Translations under genes and position numbers: made by a program
The notes under the pieces: model-generated
Seen by the model: only the letters and a program-made list of their open reading frames with translations
What the model was told of the DNA's origin: nothing
Database searches by the model: none
NCBI GenBank assembly: GCA_946479785.1
Contig: CAMLHQ010000003.1
Coordinates: 11,687 to 75,686, forward strand
Direction: 5' to 3'
Source of the DNA: an uncultured Nitrospira sp.
GTDB taxonomy: Bacteria; Nitrospirota; Nitrospiria; Nitrospirales; Nitrospiraceae
Length of the DNA stretch: 64,000 bases
In this document: positions 46,509-55,210 of the stretch, in pieces
Layout: each line of letters opens with the position of its first letter
How positions within the stretch are numbered: the first letter of the stretch is position 1

Positions 46509-47558
46509 TTACGCTGCGTCCGTCTGCTCATCGAATTGCGAACCGGATCTCGGCATGGTTCCCCTGCGCGGCGATTCATTACCGAGGACAACAACCGCGA
46601 CCGTGCGGAACAGAATCTCCACGTCGAGCCGCACCGAATGGTATTTGATGTAGTAGAGGTCGTAACGCATCTTTTCGATTTCCTCTTGCAGGTCGTTGGC
46701 ATAGCCGTATCGGACTTGCGCCCAGCCGGTGATACCGGGCCGCACGGTTGTTCGGAAGGCATAGAACGGAATATGCCGCATGAACAGTTCATAGTTGGAT
46801 GCCGGATGCGGGCGAGGGCCGATTAGATTCATGTGACCCAGCAGCACGTTGAAGAGCTGCGGCAGTTCGTCGAGCCGGAATTTACGCAGCCACCGCCCGA
46901 TCGGCGTGATGCGGTCGCCGTTGTCCTTGACCCATTCGGAAGGCCGCCGGTCCACGGGGCGCATCGTGCGGAACTTCATCAGGGAGAATTTCCGGCCGTC
47001 TTTGCCGATCCGCTCCTGCACGAAGAACACTGGTCCGGCAGAATCCCATTTGATGAGGAGCGCGATTGCCAGCAATAGCGGCGCACAGAGGACCAGACCG
47101 ATCGCCGCCAGCAGCACGCTCAGCCCGCGTTGAAGCACCGCATGGAGTGAACCGCGGCACAACGTTGGGGAAAAAATAAGATGGCTCGGCTGCAGTTGAT
47201 CGAGGGCGAGTTTCCCTGTCAATCGTTCATACAGATGGACCCCGTCTTCGATTGCAATGCCTTGTCGCTTCGCGTCGAGAAGCGCATCGACGGGCAAGCG
47301 ACCCCGTCGTTCATTAAAGGCGACGACGATCCGGTGTGTTTGCGGGATGGTCCGCAATCCATGTTCCAGTGATCCGACAAATGGCACGCCGTCCTTGTAG
47401 ACGCGGCCGGGTTCTCCCGGTTCCATAAGATCCAGAATTCGGTATCGCCGCCGTTTTTTCATTTCGGCGGTGACCGCATTCGCAAGGGTGCTCTGGCCGA
47501 GCACAAGGATGTTTTCGACAAAGGGTCGGATGGGCATGATGGGTTTTTCGACGCTCAC
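46509..47558 (-). CDS. Priming sugar transferase (bacterial polyprenyl-P glycosyltransferase), short form
   Basis: 349 residues. It starts with a CoA-binding-type domain (ILVLGQSTLANAV...YRILDL...) and then one reentrant helix (LLAAIGLVLCAPLLLAIALLIKWDS) and the catalytic domain: GPVFFVQERIG, LMKFRTMRP, WLRKFRLDELPQLFNVLLG, MNLIGPRPHP, RPGITGWAQVRYG. It would link the first sugar-phosphate to undecaprenyl phosphate. It lacks the four or five N-terminal helices of the WbaP/EpsB long form. The GTG start overlaps the kinase-like gene by four bases. Confidence 0.88.
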   Translation of the reverse strand: MSVEKPIMPIRPFVENILVLGQSTLANAVTAEMKKRRRYRILDLMEPGEPGRVYKDGVPFVGSLEHGLRTIPQTHRIVVAFNERRGRLPVDALLDAKRQGIAIEDGVHLYERLTGKLALDQLQPSHLIFSPTLCRGSLHAVLQRGLSVLLAAIGLVLCAPLLLAIALLIKWDSAGPVFFVQERIGKDGRKFSLMKFRTMRPVDRRPSEWVKDNGDRITPIGRWLRKFRLDELPQLFNVLLGHMNLIGPRPHPASNYELFMRHIPFYAFRTTVRPGITGWAQVRYGYANDLQEEIEKMRYDLYYIKYHSVRLDVEILFRTVAVVVLGNESPRRGTMPRSGSQFDEQTDAA

Positions 47559-48373
47559 TCCTGTTGGGCATTTTGAGAGAACGAGAGATAGGTTCGATAT
47601 CCGTACGATTCTAGAAGGCCGTCGTCATTATTGAAGACCAGGCCGAGCAGTTTCGACGGACCGAGAATGTTCAGGGCCTCACCGATTTCCTTGCGGGAGG
47701 TCTTGTGAGCACAGACGATCATCACGAAGCCGTCCACGCTTCTTCCCATCATCAAACAGTCGGGAGCCAGGACAAGAGGAGCGGTGTCCAGAATGATCCA
47801 TTCAAAGTCGCGACGCGCTTCGTCGAGCAGTTCGGCGAAACGAGTCGACTTGATAATCTCGTGCGGCATAATCTGGGAACGGCCGACTGTCACTACGGAC
47901 AGATTCCAGGCCGGCAGCCGGCGCACAATGTCTTTAAGCGCCAGGTTGGGATTCAGAATCGCATCACGAAAGCCGAGCGAATTGTTATCGCGCAAACCCA
48001 ATTGGATCGCCACCGAGGGCTTTCGAAAGTCAGCGTCGACGAGCAGCACCCGGGATTGTGGCGATTGTCCCAACGCCGCCGCCAGATTGATGGCTGTCAA
48101 TGTCTTCCCGTCTCCCATGGTCGGGCTGGAGACAGCCACTACTTGCAGGAGTCCCGAATGGCGACGCTGCTCCAGCATCAGGCCGAGCGTCCGATATTGC
48201 TCCGCCTCGACCGTGGCGGGTGACACGAGGCTGACGAGGCGGTCGTCCGGCTTCAGCCGCGCCGCACTTTTTTCCAGCACTGGCTCCGGGCGATTCTCGG
48301 TTCGTTCATAGTTCGACAAGGAGCGCGATTCCAAGGGAGACGTCCGTAGAAGGGGTTGGGTGTGTTCTTTCAT
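47555..48373 (-). CDS. CpsD/CapB-type BY-kinase-like ATPase
   Basis: 272 residues from the ATG at 48373, preceded by GGAAGGA eight bases upstream; the longer frame has no such site. VSSPTMGDGKTLTAINLA is Walker A, VLLVDADFRKP is Walker A', and WIILDTAPLV is Walker B. It ends YGYRTYLSFSQNAQQE with only two Tyr and no Tyr-rich tail, so autophosphorylation clusters typical of Wzc/CpsD are absent or minimal. With the next gene upstream (Wzz-like membrane protein) it would form the two-part chain-length and export regulator. Confidence 0.85.
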   Translation of the reverse strand: MKEHTQPLLRTSPLESRSLSNYERTENRPEPVLEKSAARLKPDDRLVSLVSPATVEAEQYRTLGLMLEQRRHSGLLQVVAVSSPTMGDGKTLTAINLAAALGQSPQSRVLLVDADFRKPSVAIQLGLRDNNSLGFRDAILNPNLALKDIVRRLPAWNLSVVTVGRSQIMPHEIIKSTRFAELLDEARRDFEWIILDTAPLVLAPDCLMMGRSVDGFVMIVCAHKTSRKEIGEALNILGPSKLLGLVFNNDDGLLESYGYRTYLSFSQNAQQE

Positions 48374-48407
48374 ATCGTCAGTCCTTCCAAAAAGGGAGCG
48401 CGGCTCC

Positions 48408-50006
48408 TCATCGTGTTTGTTGCTGCGGCCGGCTTTCACTCAGCATCCACACCAGCTGTTCGTTGTCCCAGGCCATATAAGAAAACACGCCCACGATCAG
48501 CACGAGACTGATGACCGAGGCCGCCGTCCTAAACACGACCCGTCGATAGCTTCTCAGCCGATCGCCTTTTGTAATGATCTGTGGAATGCGCACGAGGACG
48601 GGAACTTTGGTATAGGCACGCAGGCTTTCCACGTCGTGGAAGGACTGGTCCCGTTGTTCAGCCAGCATCATGCCGCCGATGGCCAGCCCGAACGACAGTG
48701 CCAGGGCGCCGAGAATCAGTTTCAGTCGGCTGGGCGCCGTCGGAGCTTTCGAAGGCATAGCCGGATCCACGATGCGCATCTGCCCCGTATGCTTCGCCTG
48801 CTCCATCTGCTCCGCGAGTTGGGCGTCTTCGTAGCGTTGCAGCACCGAAAAATACAAGTCCTTCGTCATTTTGTAATCGCGCTCCAACTGCTGGAACTCC
48901 TGTGCATGGTGCGGAGACCGTTCAACCCGCCGTTGATACGACGCCACTTCCGATCGCAGGCGCTGCTCTTCCGCTTTCAGGTTTTTCAAATCGTGATCCA
49001 GTTCGCGTAATGCATGTTTGATTTCGTCCGGGCTCGTCAGAAGCGCTGCGGACTGCGCCGGGTCCAGTTTGGATTCTTTAGCTATTTCGGCCATCGCCTT
49101 TTCGATCGCCGCAATTTCACCTTGGACCCGGAGGACGTCCGGATGCTTCGCACTGGCTCTGGTACGCAGTTCGGTCAGTTCGGTGCGCAATTTTTCCAAA
49201 TGATGGGGAAGCGAATCGGGATTCATAACGGACACTGGAGCGCCTGAGTTCAGGTCGAACAGCTGTTTCCCCAACCGTTCCCTCCTCTCCAACACCCGCA
49301 TCTGATGTTCGCTATTCGAAGTCAGCTCCTGATTGAGCCGTCCAAGCGTGGATAGATTTACTTCCACCTGCTCGGGCAATTCTCCCATGTGGCGCAGCTT
49401 GAAACTGGCGATCCGGCGCTCCTCTTCTTCGTGACGTTGCTTGATGTCGTCCAGCTGCTTCTTCAACAGCGTCGTGGTTTCCGTGGCCTGATGGGTCCGC
49501 ATCCTCAGATTCTCGTCGACATATTGCGTGGCGAGTGTATTGGCCACATTGGCGACGATCTCGGGATCGCGGCCTCGATACCCCACCTTGAAGCCGAAGG
49601 TTCCATCTCGCCCGTACACCTGCCGCTGCAATTCTTTCAGCTCCAACACGATGTCCTTGCGCATCCGGTCGACGACGGCTTCTTCGGGAGCCCGTTTCCT
49701 CAACTCCGGATACAGATTGAAGCGGGTGATCAGCTCGAGCAGGCCGGAACGGTTCAGCAATTTCTCCCGGATCAGATTGAGGCGCGTGTCATTTTCGCCC
49801 GTCACCGAGGATTTCACGAATCCCTCGGCCATCTGTTGCTGTTCGACAAGGACGGTGGCCGTCGAACTGTAAAGATTGGGCAGATTCAACGCGAGACTCA
49901 GCAAAGCGACCGCGGGAGCCGCAAACAGAAAGAGTCCCAACCATTTTCTGCGCCCCCACACCTCGGCCATCATGGCCGCAATCGATTGTCTGTCATGGTC
50001 GTGCAT
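48408..50006 (-). CDS. Polysaccharide chain-length regulator (Wzz/GNVR, XrtA-type)
   Basis: 532 residues. An N-terminal membrane helix (WLGLFLFAAPAVALLSLAL) precedes the Wzz domain. It is followed by long coiled-coil stretches (residues ~180-380, heptads rich in Leu, Glu, Arg), a second helix (LKLILGALALSFGLAIGGMMLA) and a late third hydrophobic segment (SVISLVLIVGVFSYMAW). This is the layout of chain-length proteins of the XrtA/PEP-CTERM group. It sets EPS chain length with the ATPase encoded next. Confidence 0.86.
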   Translation of the reverse strand: MHDHDRQSIAAMMAEVWGRRKWLGLFLFAAPAVALLSLALNLPNLYSSTATVLVEQQQMAEGFVKSSVTGENDTRLNLIREKLLNRSGLLELITRFNLYPELRKRAPEEAVVDRMRKDIVLELKELQRQVYGRDGTFGFKVGYRGRDPEIVANVANTLATQYVDENLRMRTHQATETTTLLKKQLDDIKQRHEEEERRIASFKLRHMGELPEQVEVNLSTLGRLNQELTSNSEHQMRVLERRERLGKQLFDLNSGAPVSVMNPDSLPHHLEKLRTELTELRTRASAKHPDVLRVQGEIAAIEKAMAEIAKESKLDPAQSAALLTSPDEIKHALRELDHDLKNLKAEEQRLRSEVASYQRRVERSPHHAQEFQQLERDYKMTKDLYFSVLQRYEDAQLAEQMEQAKHTGQMRIVDPAMPSKAPTAPSRLKLILGALALSFGLAIGGMMLAEQRDQSFHDVESLRAYTKVPVLVRIPQIITKGDRLRSYRRVVFRTAASVISLVLIVGVFSYMAWDNEQLVWMLSESRPQQQTR

Positions 50007-50021
50007 AGTCGCTCCGAATGA

Positions 50022-50657
50022 TTACGGGACGACAATGATGTCGCCCGGTTGCAGGAAGAAATTTTCCAGTGCTCCGTTGTTGGACATGACTTTGTTGTAA
50101 TTGAATGGAATCTGCCGCATCGTCTTCCCTTCGGGACGCAGGACGACGATTCGCCCCCGCCCCGCGAATTCCCCGAAACCCTCGGCCATCGCCAGGATAT
50201 CCAGGACGGTTGCGCGGCCTTTCAATTCGTGCCGACCCGTCTTCTTGACTTCTCCAATCACGGAGACTTTAAAACTGTGCACCTCCCGTACAATGACGGA
50301 CACTTCCGGCGAAGGGACGTATTCGGCCAGCTTCTTCAGCAGGACGCTTCTCAACTGGTTGGGAGTCAATCCTGCCGCTTGCACGTCGTTCACCAGAGGA
50401 AGGGAAATCTTTCCATCGGGCCGAACGGGCACGGTTCGACTGATCGCGCTATTGTTCCAGACAGAAATGTCCAGAACGTCTTCGGGTCCGATCCGGTATT
50501 CACCGACTTCCTGTGCCTGCGCCAACGCGTGATCCTGGTCCGCCGTCGTGCTGGTTGAGGCGGTTGAATCCTTTGAGGCCGACGGAGAGTCCATGGCAAA
50601 ACACGGTGCGGCACTGAGTATCGCGATCGAGAAACCTATGAGTAGTCGTGGTGTCAT
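50022..50657 (-). CDS. Polysaccharide export protein (Wza/SLBB type)
   Basis: 211 residues from the ATG at 50657, with GGAGG upstream; earlier in-frame codons look non-genic. The signal segment is LLIGFSIAILSAAPCFA, and a classical lipobox is not clear. The poly-export domain is YRIGPEDVLDISVWNN...RPDGKISLPLV...AGLTPNQL and the SLBB domain is FKVSVIGEVKKTGRHELKG...VLDILAMAEGF. It would form the export channel ring in the periplasm/outer membrane. It is short compared with Wza (about 380) and lacks the C-terminal outer-membrane helix, so the barrel encoded upstream may supply the pore. Confidence 0.88.
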   Translation of the reverse strand: MTPRLLIGFSIAILSAAPCFAMDSPSASKDSTASTSTTADQDHALAQAQEVGEYRIGPEDVLDISVWNNSAISRTVPVRPDGKISLPLVNDVQAAGLTPNQLRSVLLKKLAEYVPSPEVSVIVREVHSFKVSVIGEVKKTGRHELKGRATVLDILAMAEGFGEFAGRGRIVVLRPEGKTMRQIPFNYNKVMSNNGALENFFLQPGDIIVVP

Positions 50658-50685
50658 CGCAAACCTCCGATCCTGTAATGAACGA

Positions 50686-51936
50686 TTATTCCCAACGCGT
50701 AGGGTAGGTAAATTCGAGTCGCAACCAATACACATCGCGTGGAATCACAGCCGTCTGAGGAGTACTGCTGGTGGAAACGAAATCGCTTCCCTGGTAGCTG
50801 AGGTAAGCCGAACCCTTCGCCGTCACGTATTTGTTGAATTGATAAGCTGCTTCAATGTATCCGGTGTAGATAGTTGAGGTGAAAGTGCTGCTCTTGATCC
50901 AAGCGGCCGTTGGCTGGACCGTGACAGTGAAGTGCTGCACCGGTTCATAGACGAAGCGCACGATGACACTGTCCGTGCGCGTGGCTCCAACCGTGCCGAT
51001 GACGGTGGTGAGCGCGCTGGTATAGGCCAGGCCCAACTCGGCTCCTTGAAAAATGCGGCTGCGTATGCCGACAAAGGCCTCCGGCCGATCGTCCAACGAG
51101 CCGTTCGTCACGCGGGGTCCAGCCCGCACGTCGAGCCGTGTATCCGTCGTAAATTCGTGTCCCCAGGTCATGAGCAGCGCATGGGATGTCACGTCTGAGG
51201 GGTTGCCTCCCAGGAATCCGGCAATGGGGCTCGTGAGATTACCGCCAAAGGTGAAATGGCGTCCGACATAAGCCGGACCGAACCAATCATGCGACCCGAC
51301 TCGGCGTTCCAACCCGAGATTGAAGATGTACGAGTTGATCTCCGGGCCACCGCCGAAAATGTCCTTTGAATAGCCGAATTCACCGTGAAACCTGGTGAGC
51401 GCGTCCAGTCTGTAGTCCGTGCTGGGATTGACGAAATATCGTTCCGTCTTGATCCGAGCTGTCTGAGCCGACGTAAGAAAATTCAATTCAAAAGGGGTGT
51501 GAGTTTGTGCGAACCCGAACGTATTATTCAACGTCCAATTATTGGCAGGGCGACCACGAAGTTCCAACGTGCCGAATTGGCGCTGCATGCCTGACGACAG
51601 ATTGTGGAGTTTGCTGTATTCCTCCGCGTCGAATCTGTAATTGGCGACCATGGTCAGCGGAGTCGATTGATAGCTACCCTGCAGTCCGGGCGTGACGCGT
51701 ACGAATACATCATCTTGCCGCAGGTTTCGTTGCTGAAAAAATACATTGTCATCATAAACGACGCCGGTGGCGAGCCAGGGCATGACGTACACCCCTTCAG
51801 GAATCCGCTCGGTAGAGCCGCTCATCGTTTCAATGGGAGAAGGGGGAATGCCTTGAAGCAATTGGGCAATGACGCTTGGCGGATCAAGCAGCATCAGAAA
51901 TAGAAAACTCAGAAAAGCCCACCAGAGGTTGCCCAT
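50686..51936 (-). CDS. Outer-membrane beta-barrel of the EPS cluster (TIGR03016-like)
   Basis: 416 residues. The signal segment is WAFLSFLFLMLLDPPSVIA. The remainder alternates hydrophobic and polar residues in many amphipathic strands with Asn/Gly/Asp turns (VVYDDNVFFQQRN, NLGLERRVGSHDW, FVYEPVQHFTVTV, AAYQFNKYVTAKGSAYLSYQGS). It resembles the barrel family that accompanies XrtA EPS clusters, although exact membership is uncertain. It probably forms the outer-membrane pore for the polymer. It lies directly upstream of the export protein. Confidence 0.8.
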   Translation of the reverse strand: MGNLWWAFLSFLFLMLLDPPSVIAQLLQGIPPSPIETMSGSTERIPEGVYVMPWLATGVVYDDNVFFQQRNLRQDDVFVRVTPGLQGSYQSTPLTMVANYRFDAEEYSKLHNLSSGMQRQFGTLELRGRPANNWTLNNTFGFAQTHTPFELNFLTSAQTARIKTERYFVNPSTDYRLDALTRFHGEFGYSKDIFGGGPEINSYIFNLGLERRVGSHDWFGPAYVGRHFTFGGNLTSPIAGFLGGNPSDVTSHALLMTWGHEFTTDTRLDVRAGPRVTNGSLDDRPEAFVGIRSRIFQGAELGLAYTSALTTVIGTVGATRTDSVIVRFVYEPVQHFTVTVQPTAAWIKSSTFTSTIYTGYIEAAYQFNKYVTAKGSAYLSYQGSDFVSTSSTPQTAVIPRDVYWLRLEFTYPTRWE

Positions 51937-51980
51937 GGATACGACCCGGATTCCCTTCTAGAACTGGCTCATCGGAGCCG

Positions 51981-52589
51981 TCATGCAGCCATGGCCGACG
52001 AACAATCCACCTCGACTGCGACGCTGCGCCGAAATAAATGAACCGACAAGACCAGCAAGCCCTTCGCCTCATGCCGATCAACCAAGATGCCTTCCACATT
52101 GGCGAGCGGCCCGTCAGTAATTCGTACTCGTTGTCCGGTTCGCAAATAGGGATAGGGCGACACAGGTAGATCCGTGAGCACGAGGGCGCGAATGGCGTCG
52201 ATTTCGGAGTCCTGGATGGGGTCCGGCCCTCCATTGCGCCCGCCCAACACGCCGACGAGTCCTCGGGCCTTAAGGAGTTCGACATAGCGAGGCCCGCACA
52301 ACTGGTCGCGCAGAAACAAATAACCGGGAAAAAGAGGCCGGCGAATCCGATGTTTGACACCAGCCCGCCGTGACCAGGCGCCAACGGTGGGAAAGAACAA
52401 TTCGAATCCCCTGGCGTCCAACTGACTCCTGACGAGTTGCTCACAATGGCTGTGCGTCCACAAGGCGTACCATTGTTGACGTCCGGTGTCTGAAATCTGT
52501 GCGCTGTCGCATTGTTCGAGAAGTGGCAAGGCTTCGCCCCCTTCGGTCTGGCCATGGGCTCCCATGGGGCTCCCATTCCGAACTCGCAT
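51981..52589 (-). CDS. NusG-family specialised antiterminator (RfaH/LoaP/UpxY-like)
   Basis: About 202 residues. The ATG at 52589 is chosen; 52565 is also possible, and the frame is open to 52724. The NGN domain starts QQWYALWTHSHCEQLVRSQL and continues FFPTVGAWSRRAGVKHRIRRPLFPGYLFLR; the C-terminal KOW domain is RTGQRVRITDGPLANVEGILV. This is a NusG paralogue rather than housekeeping NusG, which normally sits beside secE and rplK. It is the first gene of the long leftward EPS array, the place where RfaH/LoaP-type proteins act on their own long operons. Confidence 0.85.
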   Translation of the reverse strand: MRVRNGSPMGAHGQTEGGEALPLLEQCDSAQISDTGRQQWYALWTHSHCEQLVRSQLDARGFELFFPTVGAWSRRAGVKHRIRRPLFPGYLFLRDQLCGPRYVELLKARGLVGVLGGRNGGPDPIQDSEIDAIRALVLTDLPVSPYPYLRTGQRVRITDGPLANVEGILVDRHEAKGLLVLSVHLFRRSVAVEVDCSSAMAA

Positions 52590-52941
52590 CTCTCCCCCCG
52601 CATACCGGCTGTCCCTCAATCTGGGGTCAAATCCGGCAGCGCTCTCTCGATCTGCTCGGCAGTCTCCTAGCCGAACGGACCTTTCGTCCCTGACTTGAGT
52701 CACACTAGCGAATACCGAGGGCAAGGACTATCGGTGATGTCACTGAAACTGATGGGGGGAAGTACGGAGCGCTTGTAGAGAATTATGGATGTCTCGCCAA
52801 GGGACAAAGAGAGATTGCGCAAGGGTGATATTAGGGGGCTAGGCTGGAGTTTCCCCTAGTTCGAGGAAGTTCTGCTCTTCGCCATAGTAAAGCATCCTCA
52901 CGGGATTACCGGAACTTGCTCTTTAGAGAAAGGACCAGCTC
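52590..52941. other. ~350 bp divergent intergenic region between EPS operon and GT4 gene
   Basis: No gene is supported here. The region must carry promoters for the leftward EPS array and the rightward glycosyltransferase. I saw short inverted elements such as CTAGG...CCTAG near 52842-52858 and a TTGCGCAA palindrome, but neither a convincing sigma-54 site (GG-N10-GC) nor an ops-like element could be assigned. Confidence 0.4.
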
Positions 52942-54066
52942 ATGAAAATCGCCCAGTTGTCCCCGCTATGGGAAAGTGTGCCTCCTCAACTTTATGGAGG
53001 AACCGAACGGATTGTGTCCTACCTTACAGAGGAACTGGTTCGTCAAGGCCATGAGGTCACGCTGTTTGCGAGTGGAGACTCCATGACGGCGGCACAGCTC
53101 TCATCCTGCTGTTCGAAGGCACTTCGTCTCCATGACAATGGGCTCGTCAACCGCGATGCCCCGCTGATCCTCATGCTGGAACGGGCGCTCGGCGCCGCAT
53201 CAGGGCAGTACGACGTCGTCCATTCGCATTTAGATTTTCTCAGTTTTCCTATGAGCCGACGGGCCCATGCCCCTGTCATGACGACCCTGCATGGGCGTTT
53301 GGACTTGCCCGAACTGGTGCCGATCTTCGAGGAGTATGCCGAGATGCCGGTCGTCTCTATTTCAGATGCCCAGCGGACTCCGCTGCCAGGCGCCAATTGG
53401 TCGGGCACCGTCTACCACGGTATTCCGAAGAACCTGTACTCGTATCACTCCAGTTCCGGCTCCTACCTCGCATTTCTGGGGCGTATTTCTCCGGAGAAAT
53501 GCCCCGACCATGCCATCGAAATCGCCAAACGCGCCGGGATGCCCTTGCGAATCGCGGCCAAGGTCGATCCGGCGGATCGCGACTATTTTAATAACAAGAT
53601 CGAGCGGCTCCTGGAACATCCGTTAATCGAATATGTGGGAGAAATCACGGACGCTGAAAAAAATGATTTTCTCGGCGATGCGGCCGCTCTCGTGTGTCCC
53701 TACGATTGGCCCGAGCCATTCGGCCTGGTGCTGATCGAAGCGATGGCCTGCGGAACACCGGTGCTGGCCTATCGGCGAGGATCGATCCCGGAAATTATCG
53801 AGCACGGGGTAACCGGGTATGTCTGTGACAATCTCAATGAGATCGTTCAATCGGTGTCGGCACTTTCTCTGATCGACCGGCAGAACTGTCGTGAAGTCTT
53901 CGAACGCCGGTTCACCGTCGAACGCATGGTGCGGGACTATTTGAATCTCTACGAAAGGGTAGCGGGCGCTCCGCTCCGCCCGCGGCTTCTCTCGCCTACT
54001 CACGCGACGAACCATGTGCGAGCCGGCGTCGCGCGCACATTGGCGCCGCAGACGGACGTCGCATAG
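52942..54066 (+). CDS. Glycosyltransferase family 4 (sucrose/mannose-type)
   Basis: 374 residues with an AAAGGA ribosome-binding site. The N-terminus KIAQLSPLWESVPPQLYGGTERIVSYLTEELVRQGH is characteristic of a GT4 subgroup close to GDP-mannose-dependent enzymes, and the donor domain has YLAFLGRISPEKCPDHAIEIAKRAG, VKVDPADRDYF, VGEITDAEK and WPEPFGLVLIEAMACGTPVLAYRRGS (E-x7-E). It stands apart from the EPS array on the opposite strand, so it may serve the polymer or glycogen/trehalose-like metabolism. The product is uncertain. Confidence 0.85.
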   Translation: MKIAQLSPLWESVPPQLYGGTERIVSYLTEELVRQGHEVTLFASGDSMTAAQLSSCCSKALRLHDNGLVNRDAPLILMLERALGAASGQYDVVHSHLDFLSFPMSRRAHAPVMTTLHGRLDLPELVPIFEEYAEMPVVSISDAQRTPLPGANWSGTVYHGIPKNLYSYHSSSGSYLAFLGRISPEKCPDHAIEIAKRAGMPLRIAAKVDPADRDYFNNKIERLLEHPLIEYVGEITDAEKNDFLGDAAALVCPYDWPEPFGLVLIEAMACGTPVLAYRRGSIPEIIEHGVTGYVCDNLNEIVQSVSALSLIDRQNCREVFERRFTVERMVRDYLNLYERVAGAPLRPRLLSPTHATNHVRAGVARTLAPQTDVA

Positions 54067-54072
54067 TTATTA

Positions 54073-54117
54073 GTGAGTCGGTTGTCTGCTTGCTGACTGC
54101 GGAAGCGCAACACTCAC
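54073..54117. terminator. Possible hairpin between convergent genes
   Basis: GTGAGT-cg-GTTG pairs with CAAC-ACTCAC at 54108-54117, making a 10-base broken stem with a ~23-base loop region in the gap between the GT4 gene (plus) and gap (minus). A T-run is missing, so intrinsic termination is doubtful. Confidence 0.25.
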
Positions 54118-54137
54118 AACTCAAAATGTCTAAGGTC

Positions 54138-55163
54138 TTATCGTGAGGACAGCACAGGCTCGACGGGTACGATTTGCGCCATGCTGACGGCCTGGCGCAC
54201 CATCTGGCTGGCATAGCCCCATTCGTTGTCGTACCAGCTCATGATCTTGACCAGATCGCCATCCACGACCTGCGTCATTTCTCGGTCGATGATCGAGGCC
54301 CGTGAGTCCTGAATAATATCCGACGACACCACCGGGTCTTCCGTCACGCCGACTACTCCGGCATAGCGCTCGCTCCTCGCTTCGTCCAGAAATAGGTCGT
54401 TGACTTCGTCGACCGATGTGGTCCGTTCCGTCAGCATGACGATGTCGGAAATAGAACAAATCGGCACCGGCGCCCGGACCGCCGTGCCTTGAAATCGTCC
54501 ACTGAGCGCCGGCAACGCTTGCGTCGTGGCCGTCGCCGCCCCGGTCGCTGAAGGAACGAGATTGGCTGCTCCGGCCCGTCCGCGACGAACTTTTTTATTG
54601 GGCCCGTCGACCATCGCCTGACTCGAGGTGTAGGCATGGACGGTATTCATCACCGCCTTGCGAAGGCCGAGACGACGGCTGACGATTTCCACGACCGGCG
54701 CCACGCAATTGGTCGTACAACTCGCGCAGGATAAAATCGGACCATCTTTTTCGTCGTAGACATTGACGCCGAACACCACTGTGGGAATATCGTCGTCTCC
54801 GGCCGGGGCCGAGAGGATCACGCGTTTCGCGCCGGCATCCAGATGTTTCGTCAGATCCTTACGGCGGTTGAAACGGCCGGTGCATTCGAAGACGAGGTCT
54901 ACGGCCCGCTCGCCCCACGGCAGGCGTGCAGGATTTGATTCGGCAAAGACCGGATACGACCGGTCCGCCATGGCGAGTGCTCCATCGTGCACTGTGACTC
55001 GATTGGCATAGCGGCCATACACCGTATCGTGGTTCAGTAGGTAGGCGAGATTGTCGGCCGGCGTCAAGTCGTTGATCGCTACAACCTCCACTTCTGGATT
55101 CGTCGCCAGAATTTTGAATGTCGCCCGCCCGATGCGTCCCAAGCCGTTGATCGCCACTCTCAT
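54138..55163 (-). CDS. gap: Glyceraldehyde-3-phosphate dehydrogenase, type I
   Basis: 341 residues. NAD-binding INGLGRIGR at residues 5-13, INDL near 30 consistent with NAD preference, catalytic Cys149 in SCASCTTNC, His in NTVHAYTSSQ near 176, and SWYDNEWGYA at the C-terminus. It interconverts glyceraldehyde-3-phosphate and 1,3-bisphosphoglycerate in glycolysis and gluconeogenesis. GGAAGGA lies five bases before the ATG. It follows the transaldolase gene by about 47 bases on the same strand, which contains a tandem-repeat hairpin listed separately. Confidence 0.95.
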   Translation of the reverse strand: MRVAINGLGRIGRATFKILATNPEVEVVAINDLTPADNLAYLLNHDTVYGRYANRVTVHDGALAMADRSYPVFAESNPARLPWGERAVDLVFECTGRFNRRKDLTKHLDAGAKRVILSAPAGDDDIPTVVFGVNVYDEKDGPILSCASCTTNCVAPVVEIVSRRLGLRKAVMNTVHAYTSSQAMVDGPNKKVRRGRAGAANLVPSATGAATATTQALPALSGRFQGTAVRAPVPICSISDIVMLTERTTSVDEVNDLFLDEARSERYAGVVGVTEDPVVSSDIIQDSRASIIDREMTQVVDGDLVKIMSWYDNEWGYASQMVRQAVSMAQIVPVEPVLSSR

Positions 55164-55175
55164 GACAGTTCCTTC

Positions 55176-55208
55176 CTGAAATTGGAGATTTCAGATTTCA
55201 GATCTCAG
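55176..55208 (-). repeat. Tandem 7-mer repeats plus inverted copy in gap leader
   Basis: On the minus strand the order is CTGAGAT, CTGAAAT, CTGAAAT, CTCCA, ATTTCAG, followed directly by the GGAAGGA ribosome-binding site of gap. The last ATTTCAG can pair with either of two CTGAAAT copies, giving alternative hairpins that abut the ribosome-binding site. Placed between tal and gap. Confidence 0.45.
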
Positions 55209-55210
55209 AC

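Noticed and set aside
52604..52941. Sigma-54 or ops-type element before the NusG-like gene
   Set aside because: No GG-N10-GC pair in good context and no GGTAGC-type ops core was found. I cannot support it.
55187..55208. Short tandem repeats as a CRISPR-like array
   Set aside because: The units are 7 bases with no spacers. They form a leader hairpin instead.
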